DNA of 39,041 nt from Deltaproteobacteria bacterium (GTDB lineage Bacteria > Desulfobacterota > DSM-4660 > Desulfatiglandales > HGW-15), in contig JAFGGA010000221.1 of the NCBI GenBank assembly GCA_016930835.1, positions 1-39,041 on the forward strand. The letters are read 5' to 3'. Both the position numbers and the translations under genes were made by a program. The notes under the pieces were generated by a model. That model was not told the origin of the DNA. It ran no database searches and saw only the letters and a program-made list of their open reading frames with translations. The first letter of the stretch is position 1; each line of letters starts with the position of its first letter. This document shows, in pieces, positions 26,434 to 34,514 of this stretch.

Positions 26434-27285
26434 ATGGCAATATCATTTCATGACCGGTCACTCATATCTCCTCTGCTGATACTCTCTAAAAAGCATGTAA
26501 CCCACCAGTATTTTATACAAATGGTTTTTATCCCGTTCATAGTCTGTAGTCTTCTTTTTATCGTAACCTACGCACAAGGGCAGGACCAAACCGGGGAAGA
26601 AATCTTCTTTAAGGCCAATCTGGCATACAATGAGGGCCGATATCAAGACGCCATTGAAGGATACCACCAGCTTATCCGAAAAGGTTACCGGAGCGGCCAG
26701 GTATATTTCAACCTGGGTAACGCCTATTTCCGGGAAGAAGAATTGGGAAAAGCCATTCTTTTTTATGAGAGGGCAAAGATCCTGCTCCCGAGAGACGCGG
26801 ATCTAAACTTTAATCTGGGCTACGCCCTTGATCAGACCCAAGACGCCATACCGAAATCCTCCGATTTTATTACCCAGACCTTTTTCTGGATCAATAACCT
26901 AAATCTGGGTGAATTATTTTTGGGGTTTGCCTTACTAAATATTGTATTATGGGGTATACTCCTGATTCGATTATTCATTAAACCCGAATGGACTTATTAT
27001 GGCGTGATGATATTCCTGATCCCATGGTCTATTGCGGGGCTGTCCTTTGGTCTGAAGTGGTATCAGGTCACAATGGACGATCGGGCCGTTGTTCTGCAAG
27101 AACAAGTGAACATCATGGCAGGTCCCCATTCAGATGATACTGTCCTTTTCCAGCTTCATGAAGGCGCCGTCATTCTTCATGAACGTGTTGAGGATGAATG
27201 GGCTCTTATCCGGCTGCCTGATAATAAGAGGGGATGGGTGAAAAATGGCGCTGTGGAAAAGATTATCGGTGCTGCTTACTCTTAA
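26434..27285 (+). CDS. batE: BatE-like TPR/SH3 membrane protein
   Basis: This 283-residue protein has a hydrophobic export segment (about 30-48) after an unusually long N-terminus, then two TPR units (about 55-125; FFKANLAYNEGRYQDAIEGYHQLI, VYFNLGNAYFREEELGKAILFYERAKIL). Two membrane helices (about 157-180 and 188-208) and a C-terminal bacterial SH3-like domain (about 222-280; VVLQEQVNIMAGPHSDDTVLFQL, GWVKNGAVEKI) follow. This is the BatE order. The ATG at 26434 has AAGGAAA eight bases upstream, within batD; an internal ATG at 26521 would give a neater signal peptide but lacks a binding site. It is the last gene of the Bat cluster. Confidence 0.9.
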   Translation: MAISFHDRSLISPLLILSKKHVTHQYFIQMVFIPFIVCSLLFIVTYAQGQDQTGEEIFFKANLAYNEGRYQDAIEGYHQLIRKGYRSGQVYFNLGNAYFREEELGKAILFYERAKILLPRDADLNFNLGYALDQTQDAIPKSSDFITQTFFWINNLNLGELFLGFALLNIVLWGILLIRLFIKPEWTYYGVMIFLIPWSIAGLSFGLKWYQVTMDDRAVVLQEQVNIMAGPHSDDTVLFQLHEGAVILHERVEDEWALIRLPDNKRGWVKNGAVEKIIGAAYS

Positions 27286-27337
27286 ACGAACGTTTTTGGA
27301 CTTCCCCTTGCCTGTAATAGTTTATCATTAAGGAGAG

Positions 27338-27417
27338 GCGGCTATCAGGCATCAGCATTCGGATATCAGCAAAACTCACTAGATCGGGCTGCCGGCTGAT
27401 TGCTGAACGCTGTCTGC
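27338..27417. repeat. CAGC-rich imperfect inverted repeat, copy 1
   Basis: Arms at 27338-27362 and 27392-27417 pair imperfectly, built on TCAGC and GCTGA units. A related structure lies at 38408-38484. It occupies most of the gap between batE and the RACo gene. Confidence 0.5.
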
Positions 27418-27479
27418 TTAAAACCCCTCCTGGAAAATGCCTATTTTGGAATGAACCTTTAAGAATAATGAGGTTTTTC

Positions 27480-29336
27480 ATGACCCATCATACAAAATCA
27501 TTTCACATTGCCTTTCAACCCCTGGGCCTTCGTGCTCGATTCCCTGAAGGACAATCCATCCTGGAATGTGCCCGAAATGCGGGAGTGGATCTCGTCAGTG
27601 TTTGCGGGGGAAATGGCACTTGCGGGAAATGCAAAGTGCAGATCGTGAGCGGTGATGTTTCCGAACCAACCCAGCGTGAAACGGATGTCTTGACCGAGAG
27701 CGGGATCAACAAGGGATATCGCATGGCATGTCAAACATTTGCCAAGAGCGACCTGGTGATCAATATCCCGGCAGAATCCTTAAGCGCCCTTCAACGCCTT
27801 CAGGTGGAGGGTCTGGAAATACCTCTTTCACCCGATCCCCTTGTACAATCCTATCACCTGGAATTATCGGCACCATCCTTATCCGATCTTCGAGGGGATG
27901 ATATCCGTGTAATGGATGGACTGGGTAAACAGCATGGCATCCCTTGTCATACTATGGATGAAGCTGTATTACGTTCCATCTCCTCGACTTTGAGAACCAA
28001 TGACTGGAGAGTGTCGGCCTTTGTTCGCGAACAGGAAGTCATCTCCTTGGGAGCGGTTGATGGACCATCTCTTGGTGTGGCGATTGACCTGGGAACGACC
28101 AAAGTAGCCGGTTATCTGGTTGACCTTCAAACGGGTAAGACATTGGCCGCAAAAGGCGTCATGAATCCACAGATCGCTTATGGAGAGGACGTGATCGCGC
28201 GTATTGTCCATGCCCGAAAGTCTCCCGAAGACGCATCCATGCTTCAAGCCAAGGTCGTGGAATCCCTGAACAGATTATCCCATGATCTTTGTCGGGAAGT
28301 CACGTGCAAGCAAGAGAATATCCAGGAGATGGTTATCGTGGGCAATACAGCCATGCATCATCTTCTATTAAACCTCCCGGTTGGCCAATTAGCCAAAGCG
28401 CCCTATGTCCCTGCCGTCAGCGGGGCCATGGATGTCAAGGCACGTGATCTGGGTTTTCTCACTTCAAAAGGGGCTTATGTCCATGTCTTGCCCAATATCG
28501 CCGCATTTGTGGGCGCGGACCATGTGGCCATGCTTGAAGGGTGTCATGCATGGGATGCAAAGGGCCCCCTGCTGGCCATTGATATCGGGACCAATACGGA
28601 AATATCATTGGCTGTAGACGGCCATATTACCAGCGTCTCATGTGCATCCGGTCCCGCCTTTGAAGGTGCCCATATCTCCCACGGCATGCGCGCGTCATCA
28701 GGAGCTATTGACCATTTCCAGATAATCGACGGAAGTGTCACTTACCACACCATACAAGGGACAAAGCCCACCGGGATTTGTGGATCAGGCATCTTTGATA
28801 TCTTGGCGCAGCTTTTTCTAAATAACATCGTTGATCAAAGCGGTCGGATTATTCAAGATCATCCACGAGTACAGGATAAACAAAACATTCGCGAATTCAT
28901 TATCGTGGACAAACATGAAACCGCCAACGGTTCAAACATTTCCATAACCCAAGGGGATGTAAGAGAACTGCAACTGGCAAAGGCTGCCATCCAGACCGGG
29001 ATCAATGTCCTTTTAAAAGATCGGGGTCTGGCCCACGAGGATGTCTCGGAGGTTGTTGTCGCCGGGGCGTTTGGGAATTACCTGGACCTATCCAGCGTCA
29101 TCGCCATCGGCATGTTTCCGAATCTTACCCTGAGTCGTTTTAGACAGGTGGGAAATGCCGCGGGCATGGGGGCGAAAATCGCACTTATTTCAGGTGAGCG
29201 ACGTCAGACCATTCAGAAACTCACTCGCAAAATTCGATATATTGAATTAGCCGATTTCCCCGGTTTTAATGACATCTACATGAAGGCCATTTCATTAGGA
29301 CATAATCAAATGGGTTACTCTGATAAAATTCAATAA
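27480..29336 (+). CDS. RACo-like ATP-dependent reductive activator of corrinoid proteins
   Basis: RACo proteins use ATP to drive reduction of the inactive Co(II) state of corrinoid proteins in methyl-transfer systems. From ATG 27480 (GAGG six bases upstream; the in-frame ATG at 27468 is rejected) the protein has 618 residues. An N-terminal [2Fe-2S] ferredoxin domain holds Cys42, Cys48, Cys51 and Cys84 (CGGNGTCGKC). A linker domain precedes an ASKHA-type ATPase (from about 195) with VAIDLGTTKVAGYL, AIDIGTNTEISLAV, GICGSGIFDILAQL and VVVAGAFGNY, as in the DUF4445 family. The adjacent UroD-like methyltransferase supports a methyl-transfer role. No corrinoid protein lies in this window, so its client must be elsewhere. 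Confidence 0.92.
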   Translation: MTHHTKSFHIAFQPLGLRARFPEGQSILECARNAGVDLVSVCGGNGTCGKCKVQIVSGDVSEPTQRETDVLTESGINKGYRMACQTFAKSDLVINIPAESLSALQRLQVEGLEIPLSPDPLVQSYHLELSAPSLSDLRGDDIRVMDGLGKQHGIPCHTMDEAVLRSISSTLRTNDWRVSAFVREQEVISLGAVDGPSLGVAIDLGTTKVAGYLVDLQTGKTLAAKGVMNPQIAYGEDVIARIVHARKSPEDASMLQAKVVESLNRLSHDLCREVTCKQENIQEMVIVGNTAMHHLLLNLPVGQLAKAPYVPAVSGAMDVKARDLGFLTSKGAYVHVLPNIAAFVGADHVAMLEGCHAWDAKGPLLAIDIGTNTEISLAVDGHITSVSCASGPAFEGAHISHGMRASSGAIDHFQIIDGSVTYHTIQGTKPTGICGSGIFDILAQLFLNNIVDQSGRIIQDHPRVQDKQNIREFIIVDKHETANGSNISITQGDVRELQLAKAAIQTGINVLLKDRGLAHEDVSEVVVAGAFGNYLDLSSVIAIGMFPNLTLSRFRQVGNAAGMGAKIALISGERRQTIQKLTRKIRYIELADFPGFNDIYMKAISLGHNQMGYSDKIQ

Positions 29337-29366
29337 ATACTTATAAAAATTATAGGAAACCATAAA

Positions 29367-30305
29367 ATGCTTGATGGGGATATAAGACTCGATCTTCATA
29401 ATCCACGACAAATCGTCAGAAAGGCATTCCAGCACCAAACAACCGCTCATATCCCGAAGGGTGAATTATGGTTGGGAACCGATCTACTGAAAAAGGTCGG
29501 CCTTGAAGACAACCTCGAAGGACATCTCGAACTGATCAAACGGTTGAGGATGGATCTTTTATGCCTTCCCATCTCCACGGATGCAATCTATAATAAAACA
29601 CTTGGTTATCGTTATTTTACCATAAATGACCTAAAAGAGGCCCCTCGATTAACCGATCTTTTCGTGATGGCCGTCATTGACGGTCCATTTCAAAGACTTA
29701 CGGAAGAACAAGGTTTGATAAATCTTCTTAGCTTATGGATAAGGGGACGAGATAACATCTTGGAACAATACAACCAAGCGCGACGTAAGATTGAAGATCT
29801 CCTTGCGCAGGCCCTTGAAACCCATGTAGATGCGGTGATTATTGCGGAAGACCTGGCTGGTGAACAAGGGCCGTTGATTAGCCCAGCCGACATCCATGAA
29901 TATTTCTCCCCTTTTTATGTCAAAGCGGTTTCGGAAATTCACAAAAAAGAAATCTATACCTTATTCCACTCCTGTGGAAAGATAAACGCCTTGGTACCCG
30001 AATTGGTTTCATATGGGTTTGATGGATTGGCGGCTGTTCAGCACCGATCCAATGATCTTATCTCATTCAAAAAGGCGCATGGGTCTAACCTAACCATCAT
30101 GGCGGGAATCGACGCGGACCTTTTAGAAACGGAAAAGATCTCTTTTTCCGCTCTGGACCAATACCGGCAACTCTTACGCTCCCTCGCCCCTGGAGGTGGT
30201 TTGATCCTCTCCTCATGCACTGGGCTCTATTCAGACGATTATTATGACAGGATTCAAGAACTTTATCATATCGCGGATGACACACTGATAAAGGATCACA
30301 TCTAA
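29367..30305 (+). CDS. Uroporphyrinogen decarboxylase-like (MtaA/MtbA-type) methyltransferase
   Basis: This 312-residue protein has the UroD fold pattern, but with the zinc-binding set of corrinoid methyltransferases: His201-x-Cys203 (LFHSCGKI) and Cys284 (LSSCTGLYS). Those ligands mark the MtaA/MtbA/MtgB-type branch and are not characteristic of haem-synthesis HemE. Other conserved pieces are VIIAEDLAGEQGPLISP and AGIDADLL. It begins 30 bases after the RACo gene on the same strand, in keeping with corrinoid-dependent methyl transfer (for example demethylation of a methoxylated or methylated compound). The substrate is not deducible. A haem-related decarboxylase is less likely because the usual N-terminal Arg-rich motif is missing. 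Confidence 0.85.
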   Translation: MLDGDIRLDLHNPRQIVRKAFQHQTTAHIPKGELWLGTDLLKKVGLEDNLEGHLELIKRLRMDLLCLPISTDAIYNKTLGYRYFTINDLKEAPRLTDLFVMAVIDGPFQRLTEEQGLINLLSLWIRGRDNILEQYNQARRKIEDLLAQALETHVDAVIIAEDLAGEQGPLISPADIHEYFSPFYVKAVSEIHKKEIYTLFHSCGKINALVPELVSYGFDGLAAVQHRSNDLISFKKAHGSNLTIMAGIDADLLETEKISFSALDQYRQLLRSLAPGGGLILSSCTGLYSDDYYDRIQELYHIADDTLIKDHI

Positions 30306-30670
30306 ACATGTGCTGACTATCTGCTTATCCAAAAACGGTTTCCAGCGTTACAGGGATCTCTTTTCAAGTTCACCTCCATTAATGAGGAGGTCATAGGACG
30401 GTATCGAAATACCGCCATATGACAGCAGGCCCACACAGCATGGTCACCTGGGCGCCGTTGCCTCTTTGTGCCTGTCCCCAATTCCATTTATACATCATGA
30501 AGAGGCAGATTATCACTCCATACCAACCACTTCAAGGCTCTCAGTATAATCACCTATCTCGTTGTCATGAGGGTTTTTCATGTTTTTTGTATTGACACCC
30601 ATCCGTCCTTGTTTTAATCTCAGGCAGGCGTTTTCCTTGTAGAAAAACCTATCAGGGATCAACTGCTAAA
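30306..30670 (+). other. Intergenic region with two perfect hairpins and a promoter
   Basis: This 365-bp gap holds stem-loop ACCTCC / GGAGGT (30372-30391) and a tight hairpin CGGTAT-CGAA-ATACCG (30399-30414), extended by flanking GG/CC. Both lie upstream of the promoter at 30592-30620, so they may act at the 3' end of the methyltransferase transcript. I recognise no riboswitch class and no gene. Confidence 0.5.
30592..30620 (+). promoter_or_regulatory. sigma70-type promoter of the EntE-like ligase gene
   Basis: -35 TTGACA (30592-30597), a 17-bp spacer and -10 TAATCT (30615-30620), 51 bases before the ATG at 30671. Confidence 0.7.
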
Positions 30671-32320
30671 ATGCGTACTTTAAATGGATTTACCCATTAT
30701 AAAAAGGCGGATGCTGAGAAATATAATCGGCTTCGATGGTGGTACGGCCTGACGGTGGGTGATATCCTGGATCGCGCCGCGGACATTCACCCTGATAAAG
30801 AAGCCTTTGTGGATGGGAAAACGCGACTCACCTATGGTAAGGCCCGAGAACAAACCGATAAGTTAGCCATCGGTTTGATGGAGCTGGGCATTGAACCTTT
30901 GGACCGGGTCTTGATCCAACTCCCCAACTGGAATGAATTTGTTTTTGCCTACTTTGCACTCCAAAAGATCGGCGCCATTCCGGTCCTGCTGATCGACCGA
31001 TATCGACCTTTTGAGATAGACCGCCTCATTAGCCTCACCGGGGCCAGATCATGGATCGTTGCCTCGCGATACAAGAAAACGGATTATATTCCCATCATCC
31101 AGGATGTTTTAAACGAACATCCTGAATTAAGGCATATTATTCTCGTTCGATCGGAAACCGAGGAAAAGCCCTATATAAATCTTGAAACACTGCTCGCAAA
31201 AACGGAGTTATCTTCAATAAATAGTCATCTCCTCTCCGACAGGCGGCCGGATCCCACACAGGTGGCCCATATGGGCCCGACCGGCGGGACCACCGGTGAT
31301 CCCAAGATCGTCCCCAGAACACACAACAGCCTTCTCACCGGAACGGATTTCTGTTCCAAATCATGGGAGCAGAGCATTGAAGACATTACTCTCATCGCAG
31401 GCCCCATCGGACATGATCTTACCTTCAGCAAGGGTTTCCTAGGAAGCGTTGTGACCATGGGCAAGGTCGTATTCCTGGACTCCACAGACGACGAGGGGAT
31501 CTGCAAAACCATTGAAAGAGAAAAGATAACAGCCATTGTTTGGGTTCCCACCCTCGCGCAGCGTTTGATCCAATACGAGCACATGGACAAGCACGACTTA
31601 AGCTCTCTAAAAAAGATGCATAGCGCCGGTGGTGCCAGCCATCCCAACCTCGTTAAAGATGTCATAACAAAATTAAAAATGACATTTTTTAATGGATACG
31701 GGGCAACGGAGGGCATGACCACCATTACGCGAGCAACGGATAACTTAGAAACCATCTGCACGACGGTTGGAAGACCCACGTGCCCTTACGATCGATATAA
31801 AGTGATTGATACAGACGGGAATGAACTCCCATTGGGCAAACAAGGAGAATTGGTCCTGAAAGGCCCTGGCGTCTTTACCGGCTATTATAACAATCCGGAA
31901 GAAAACAAGAATGCCTTTACACAAGAAGGTTTTTTCAGGACGGGTGATATGGCCAGGATTGATGAAAGAGGCTATATTACCATCACCGGTCGTATCAAGG
32001 AAATGATCAATCGGGGCGGAGAAAGCATCAGTGCTACGGAAATCGAAAGGCTCATCTCCCGCCACCCGGATGTGGCGGCCGTAGCGGTTATCCCGATGCC
32101 CGACCCCCTGATGGGTGAACGAGTATGCGCTTACGTCCAAACCAAAGCCGGGGTTCATCTATCCTTTAATCAAATCATAGCCTTTTTAAAAGAGCAAAAG
32201 GCTTCTGTACTACAGCTACCTGAACGTATTGAGTTTATCGACGCCATGCCTTACACGGGCGCCCAGAAACTGGACAAGCGCTTTTTACGCGAAGATATTG
32301 CTAAAAGGCTTCAGGATTAG
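30671..32320 (+). CDS. AMP-dependent acyl/aryl-CoA ligase, EntE-like
   Basis: This 549-residue member of the adenylate-forming family activates a carboxylic acid as acyl-AMP, usually for transfer to CoA. Motifs in order are the P-loop MGPTGGTTGDPK (201-212), NGYGATEG, RTGDMARID, GRIKEMINRGGESISATEIE, and the catalytic C-terminal Lys in GAQKLDK. Overall organisation is closest to EntE/DhbE aryl-acid ligases (for instance GLTVGDILDRAAD at the start). The residue that is Asn in dihydroxybenzoate activators appears as Asp here (GPIGHDLTF), so the substrate probably differs. No carrier-protein gene is adjacent, favouring CoA as acceptor. It precedes a Crp/Fnr regulator and TRAP genes, suggesting activation of an imported acid. 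Substrate unproven. Confidence 0.88.
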   Translation: MRTLNGFTHYKKADAEKYNRLRWWYGLTVGDILDRAADIHPDKEAFVDGKTRLTYGKAREQTDKLAIGLMELGIEPLDRVLIQLPNWNEFVFAYFALQKIGAIPVLLIDRYRPFEIDRLISLTGARSWIVASRYKKTDYIPIIQDVLNEHPELRHIILVRSETEEKPYINLETLLAKTELSSINSHLLSDRRPDPTQVAHMGPTGGTTGDPKIVPRTHNSLLTGTDFCSKSWEQSIEDITLIAGPIGHDLTFSKGFLGSVVTMGKVVFLDSTDDEGICKTIEREKITAIVWVPTLAQRLIQYEHMDKHDLSSLKKMHSAGGASHPNLVKDVITKLKMTFFNGYGATEGMTTITRATDNLETICTTVGRPTCPYDRYKVIDTDGNELPLGKQGELVLKGPGVFTGYYNNPEENKNAFTQEGFFRTGDMARIDERGYITITGRIKEMINRGGESISATEIERLISRHPDVAAVAVIPMPDPLMGERVCAYVQTKAGVHLSFNQIIAFLKEQKASVLQLPERIEFIDAMPYTGAQKLDKRFLREDIAKRLQD

Positions 32321-32389
32321 GAATTGCACTTTAACGCCTAACCTGATATCATTCTAAATAACAATCATTTGATCTTCATCGGTTCAAAC

Positions 32390-33082
32390 ATGGATAACAT
32401 AAAGCGATTGGATCAGCGAATCGAACTTTTAAGACCAATTCTTGGATTCGAGGGCGTAACCTTTCAGCAGTTACGAGAAATCGCGGATTGCTCTTTCGAA
32501 AAATCTTATTCAAAAGGTGAGCTCATTTTTGACCAAGGTGAAAAGTGCGAGTTCTTTTATATTGTTATGAAAGGACTGGTCAAGGTGTCTATTTACGGCT
32601 CTTCAGGCAACAAAATCACATATCTGTTAGCCGGCACGGGTGAGCCTCTAAATCTTGTGGGTCCTTTTACCGGAAATCCACGATATTTATCCGCAGAATC
32701 GATTGAAAATACGAGTATCCTGCTTCTCAGGAATGAAGATTTTCTCGCCTATACATACAGACACCCGGTCGTCATCAAAAATATTATGTCTATATTGGGA
32801 TATGCCATAGACAGTGCCAATGATAAGATCCTTGACATGATTGAGAAAAGAGTCGAGCAACGCTTGATTAAAGTTCTCCATACCCTTCAAAAAAAATTCG
32901 GACAAAGGTTGAAATTTACCAGCAGGGATTTTGCTGAATTAGCCGGAACGACCACTGAATCAACTCTCAGGGCGATGGCCCAATTCCGCAAGCGAGGAAT
33001 GATCAAATCAAACCGCGGCGAAATCATTATCCTTGATCCGGGATTCATGGAAAATCAAGGCTTCGAGGTCTACTGGGTTTAA
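32390..33082 (+). CDS. Crp/Fnr family transcriptional regulator
   Basis: This 230-residue regulator has an N-terminal cyclic-nucleotide-binding-type beta barrel (about 25-135; YSKGELIFDQGEKCEFFYIVMKGLVKVSI), a dimerisation helix (about 140-158), and a C-terminal winged helix (about 166-222; FTSRDFAELAGTTTESTLRAMAQFRKRGMI). The Cys set that binds the FNR iron-sulfur cluster is absent, with only two cysteines in the barrel region (Cys34 and Cys53). The effector is therefore unknown; it could be an acid, a nucleotide or haem. ATG 32390 is preferred over an upstream TTG at 32369, but neither has a good ribosome-binding site. Its position between the ligase and the TRAP genes suggests local control. 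Confidence 0.9.
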   Translation: MDNIKRLDQRIELLRPILGFEGVTFQQLREIADCSFEKSYSKGELIFDQGEKCEFFYIVMKGLVKVSIYGSSGNKITYLLAGTGEPLNLVGPFTGNPRYLSAESIENTSILLLRNEDFLAYTYRHPVVIKNIMSILGYAIDSANDKILDMIEKRVEQRLIKVLHTLQKKFGQRLKFTSRDFAELAGTTTESTLRAMAQFRKRGMIKSNRGEIIILDPGFMENQGFEVYWV

Positions 33083-33155
33083 CCCTAGCTCCCTGACCAC
33101 CCATGCGGCCGAGCAATATGATGGCCGTCATAGACGAACCATTTTTTAAAGATAA

Positions 33156-33173
33156 TGATATTTTTGAATATCA
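33156..33173. promoter_or_regulatory. Candidate regulator operator upstream of dctP
   Basis: Perfect 6-bp arms, TGATAT (33156-33161) and ATATCA (33168-33173), are separated by six bases, giving an 18-bp dyad. Spacing like this suits a Crp/Fnr-family dimer, though the sequence matches neither the CRP nor the FNR consensus. It lies 63 bases before dctP and just after the regulator gene. Confidence 0.4.
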
Positions 33174-33236
33174 AGGCAGGGAACGGGATCATCCTTTCGG
33201 AGAATGTAAATTATAACCTTAGACTAGGAGGGAAAA

Positions 33237-34322
33237 ATGAAAGGTAGAAATTTTTTTATCTTGGCCGGAATCGTTTGTCTGATTTTATCCTTTTTTTCTT
33301 TTAACCCGGTTTTTGCGGCTTCCGTTAACCTGAAAGTGGCAAATTACTTTCCACCGCCTTCTTCCCAGGCTAAAATATTGGAACAATTTTGCCGTGACTT
33401 GGAAAACCGCACAAATGGTGCCGTAAAAGCTGATTACTTTGCCGGCGGGTCACTGCTTAACCCCACCGCCATGTTCGACGGAGTAAACACTGGAATAGCT
33501 GATATCGGTTATTCCCATGTATTTTACACCACAGGTCGCATGCCGGTTACTGAAGTAACGGGTTTGCCCCTCGGCTATCCAAGTGCGTGGGTTGGCGGCC
33601 ATGTACTCTGTGATTTCTACCAGGAATTTAAACCAAAAGAGTTTGAAACCGTGAAAGTACTCTGGATGAATACTTCCACCCCGAGTGGTATAGCTACTTC
33701 AAAGAAAGCCGTTCGAAAACTGGAAGACCTGAAGGGGCTCACCATCAGAGGGCCCGGCCTGGTAGGAGAGGTTATTAAGGCGCTTGGCGGAAATCCGGCC
33801 CCCACACCTATGCCCGAGGTCTATGATGCGATCTCAAAAGGTGTCCTGGATGGAGAGGCTTCAAACTTTGAAACACTGGCGACGTTTAAGTTTGGCGAGG
33901 TTGTAAAATACGAGACCTCAATATGGCAGATTACTAATCCTTATCCTTTTTATTGTGTCATGAATAAGAAAAGCTATGCCAAATTGCCGCCAGACATTAA
34001 ATCCATTTTTGATGAGCTTGTTGGTGAATATAAAGATCGATCGCAATTAATGTGGAATGCGGTTGATTTTAGAGGCCAAGCGTTCGGCAAAGAGAAAGGT
34101 GTGGAATTTATTGAATTGTCTCCATCTGAGGCGAAAAGATGGATAGCAGCTGTAGATCCGGTGATAAATGACTACATCAAAAGAGTGGCCAGTAAGGGAT
34201 ATTCTGAGACGGAAGTGAAAGGTTGGATACAATTTTTGCGGGATCGGATCCAATTCTGGACGGCAAAACAGATTGAATATAACATAATGTCAGCGGCCGG
34301 GCCTCCTGAGGTGAAACGATAA
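33237..34322 (+). CDS. dctP: TRAP transporter solute-binding protein (DctP family)
   Basis: This 361-residue periplasmic binding protein belongs to a tripartite ATP-independent periplasmic (TRAP) transporter. A signal peptide (about 6-27, cleavage near VFA-A) precedes the binding fold. Family features include SVNLKVANYFPPPSSQ at the mature start, DYFAGGSLL, GIADIGYSHVFYT, and the LKGLTIRGPG stretch whose Arg binds the substrate carboxylate in known DctP proteins. A strong AGGAGG lies seven bases upstream of the start. TRAP systems mostly import carboxylic acids; with two CoA ligases nearby, an aromatic or other organic acid is a reasonable guess. A hairpin separates it from the membrane-subunit genes. 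Confidence 0.94.
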   Translation: MKGRNFFILAGIVCLILSFFSFNPVFAASVNLKVANYFPPPSSQAKILEQFCRDLENRTNGAVKADYFAGGSLLNPTAMFDGVNTGIADIGYSHVFYTTGRMPVTEVTGLPLGYPSAWVGGHVLCDFYQEFKPKEFETVKVLWMNTSTPSGIATSKKAVRKLEDLKGLTIRGPGLVGEVIKALGGNPAPTPMPEVYDAISKGVLDGEASNFETLATFKFGEVVKYETSIWQITNPYPFYCVMNKKSYAKLPPDIKSIFDELVGEYKDRSQLMWNAVDFRGQAFGKEKGVEFIELSPSEAKRWIAAVDPVINDYIKRVASKGYSETEVKGWIQFLRDRIQFWTAKQIEYNIMSAAGPPEVKR

Positions 34323-34407
34323 GCCCGTCAAATCAAAGATGAGGGCTTTGTAGGCCAAATCCTTACACAACCTGTCAAGGTATTGATGATCGCCGACTTT
34401 TACAAAT

Positions 34408-34431
34408 GGGGGACGAATGACAACGTCCCCC
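34408..34431 (+). terminator. Hairpin between dctP and dctQ, possible attenuator
   Basis: Perfect 8-bp stem GGGGGACG (34408-34415) and CGTCCCCC (34424-34431) with an 8-base loop, followed by a weak GTTTAAAAT tail. This may reduce read-through or protect the dctP message, giving more binding protein than membrane subunits. It is too weak in T residues for a confident terminator call. Confidence 0.5.
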
Positions 34432-34514
34432 GTTTAAAATAATGATTTAAGACCTGTACGAATAACAAGAACGAACCAAAACCTTCACAACTGCCTAAAA
34501 GTCGAGGGAAAACA

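Noticed and set aside
30306-30670. Possible cobalamin or other riboswitch near the corrinoid-related genes
   Set aside because: The hairpins lie upstream of the promoter and I could not find B12-box-like or other known aptamer signatures.
33163-33174. FNR box upstream of dctP
   Set aside because: TTTTGAATATCAA lacks the TTGAT-N4-ATCAA spacing, so the longer TGATAT-N6-ATATCA dyad is the better description.
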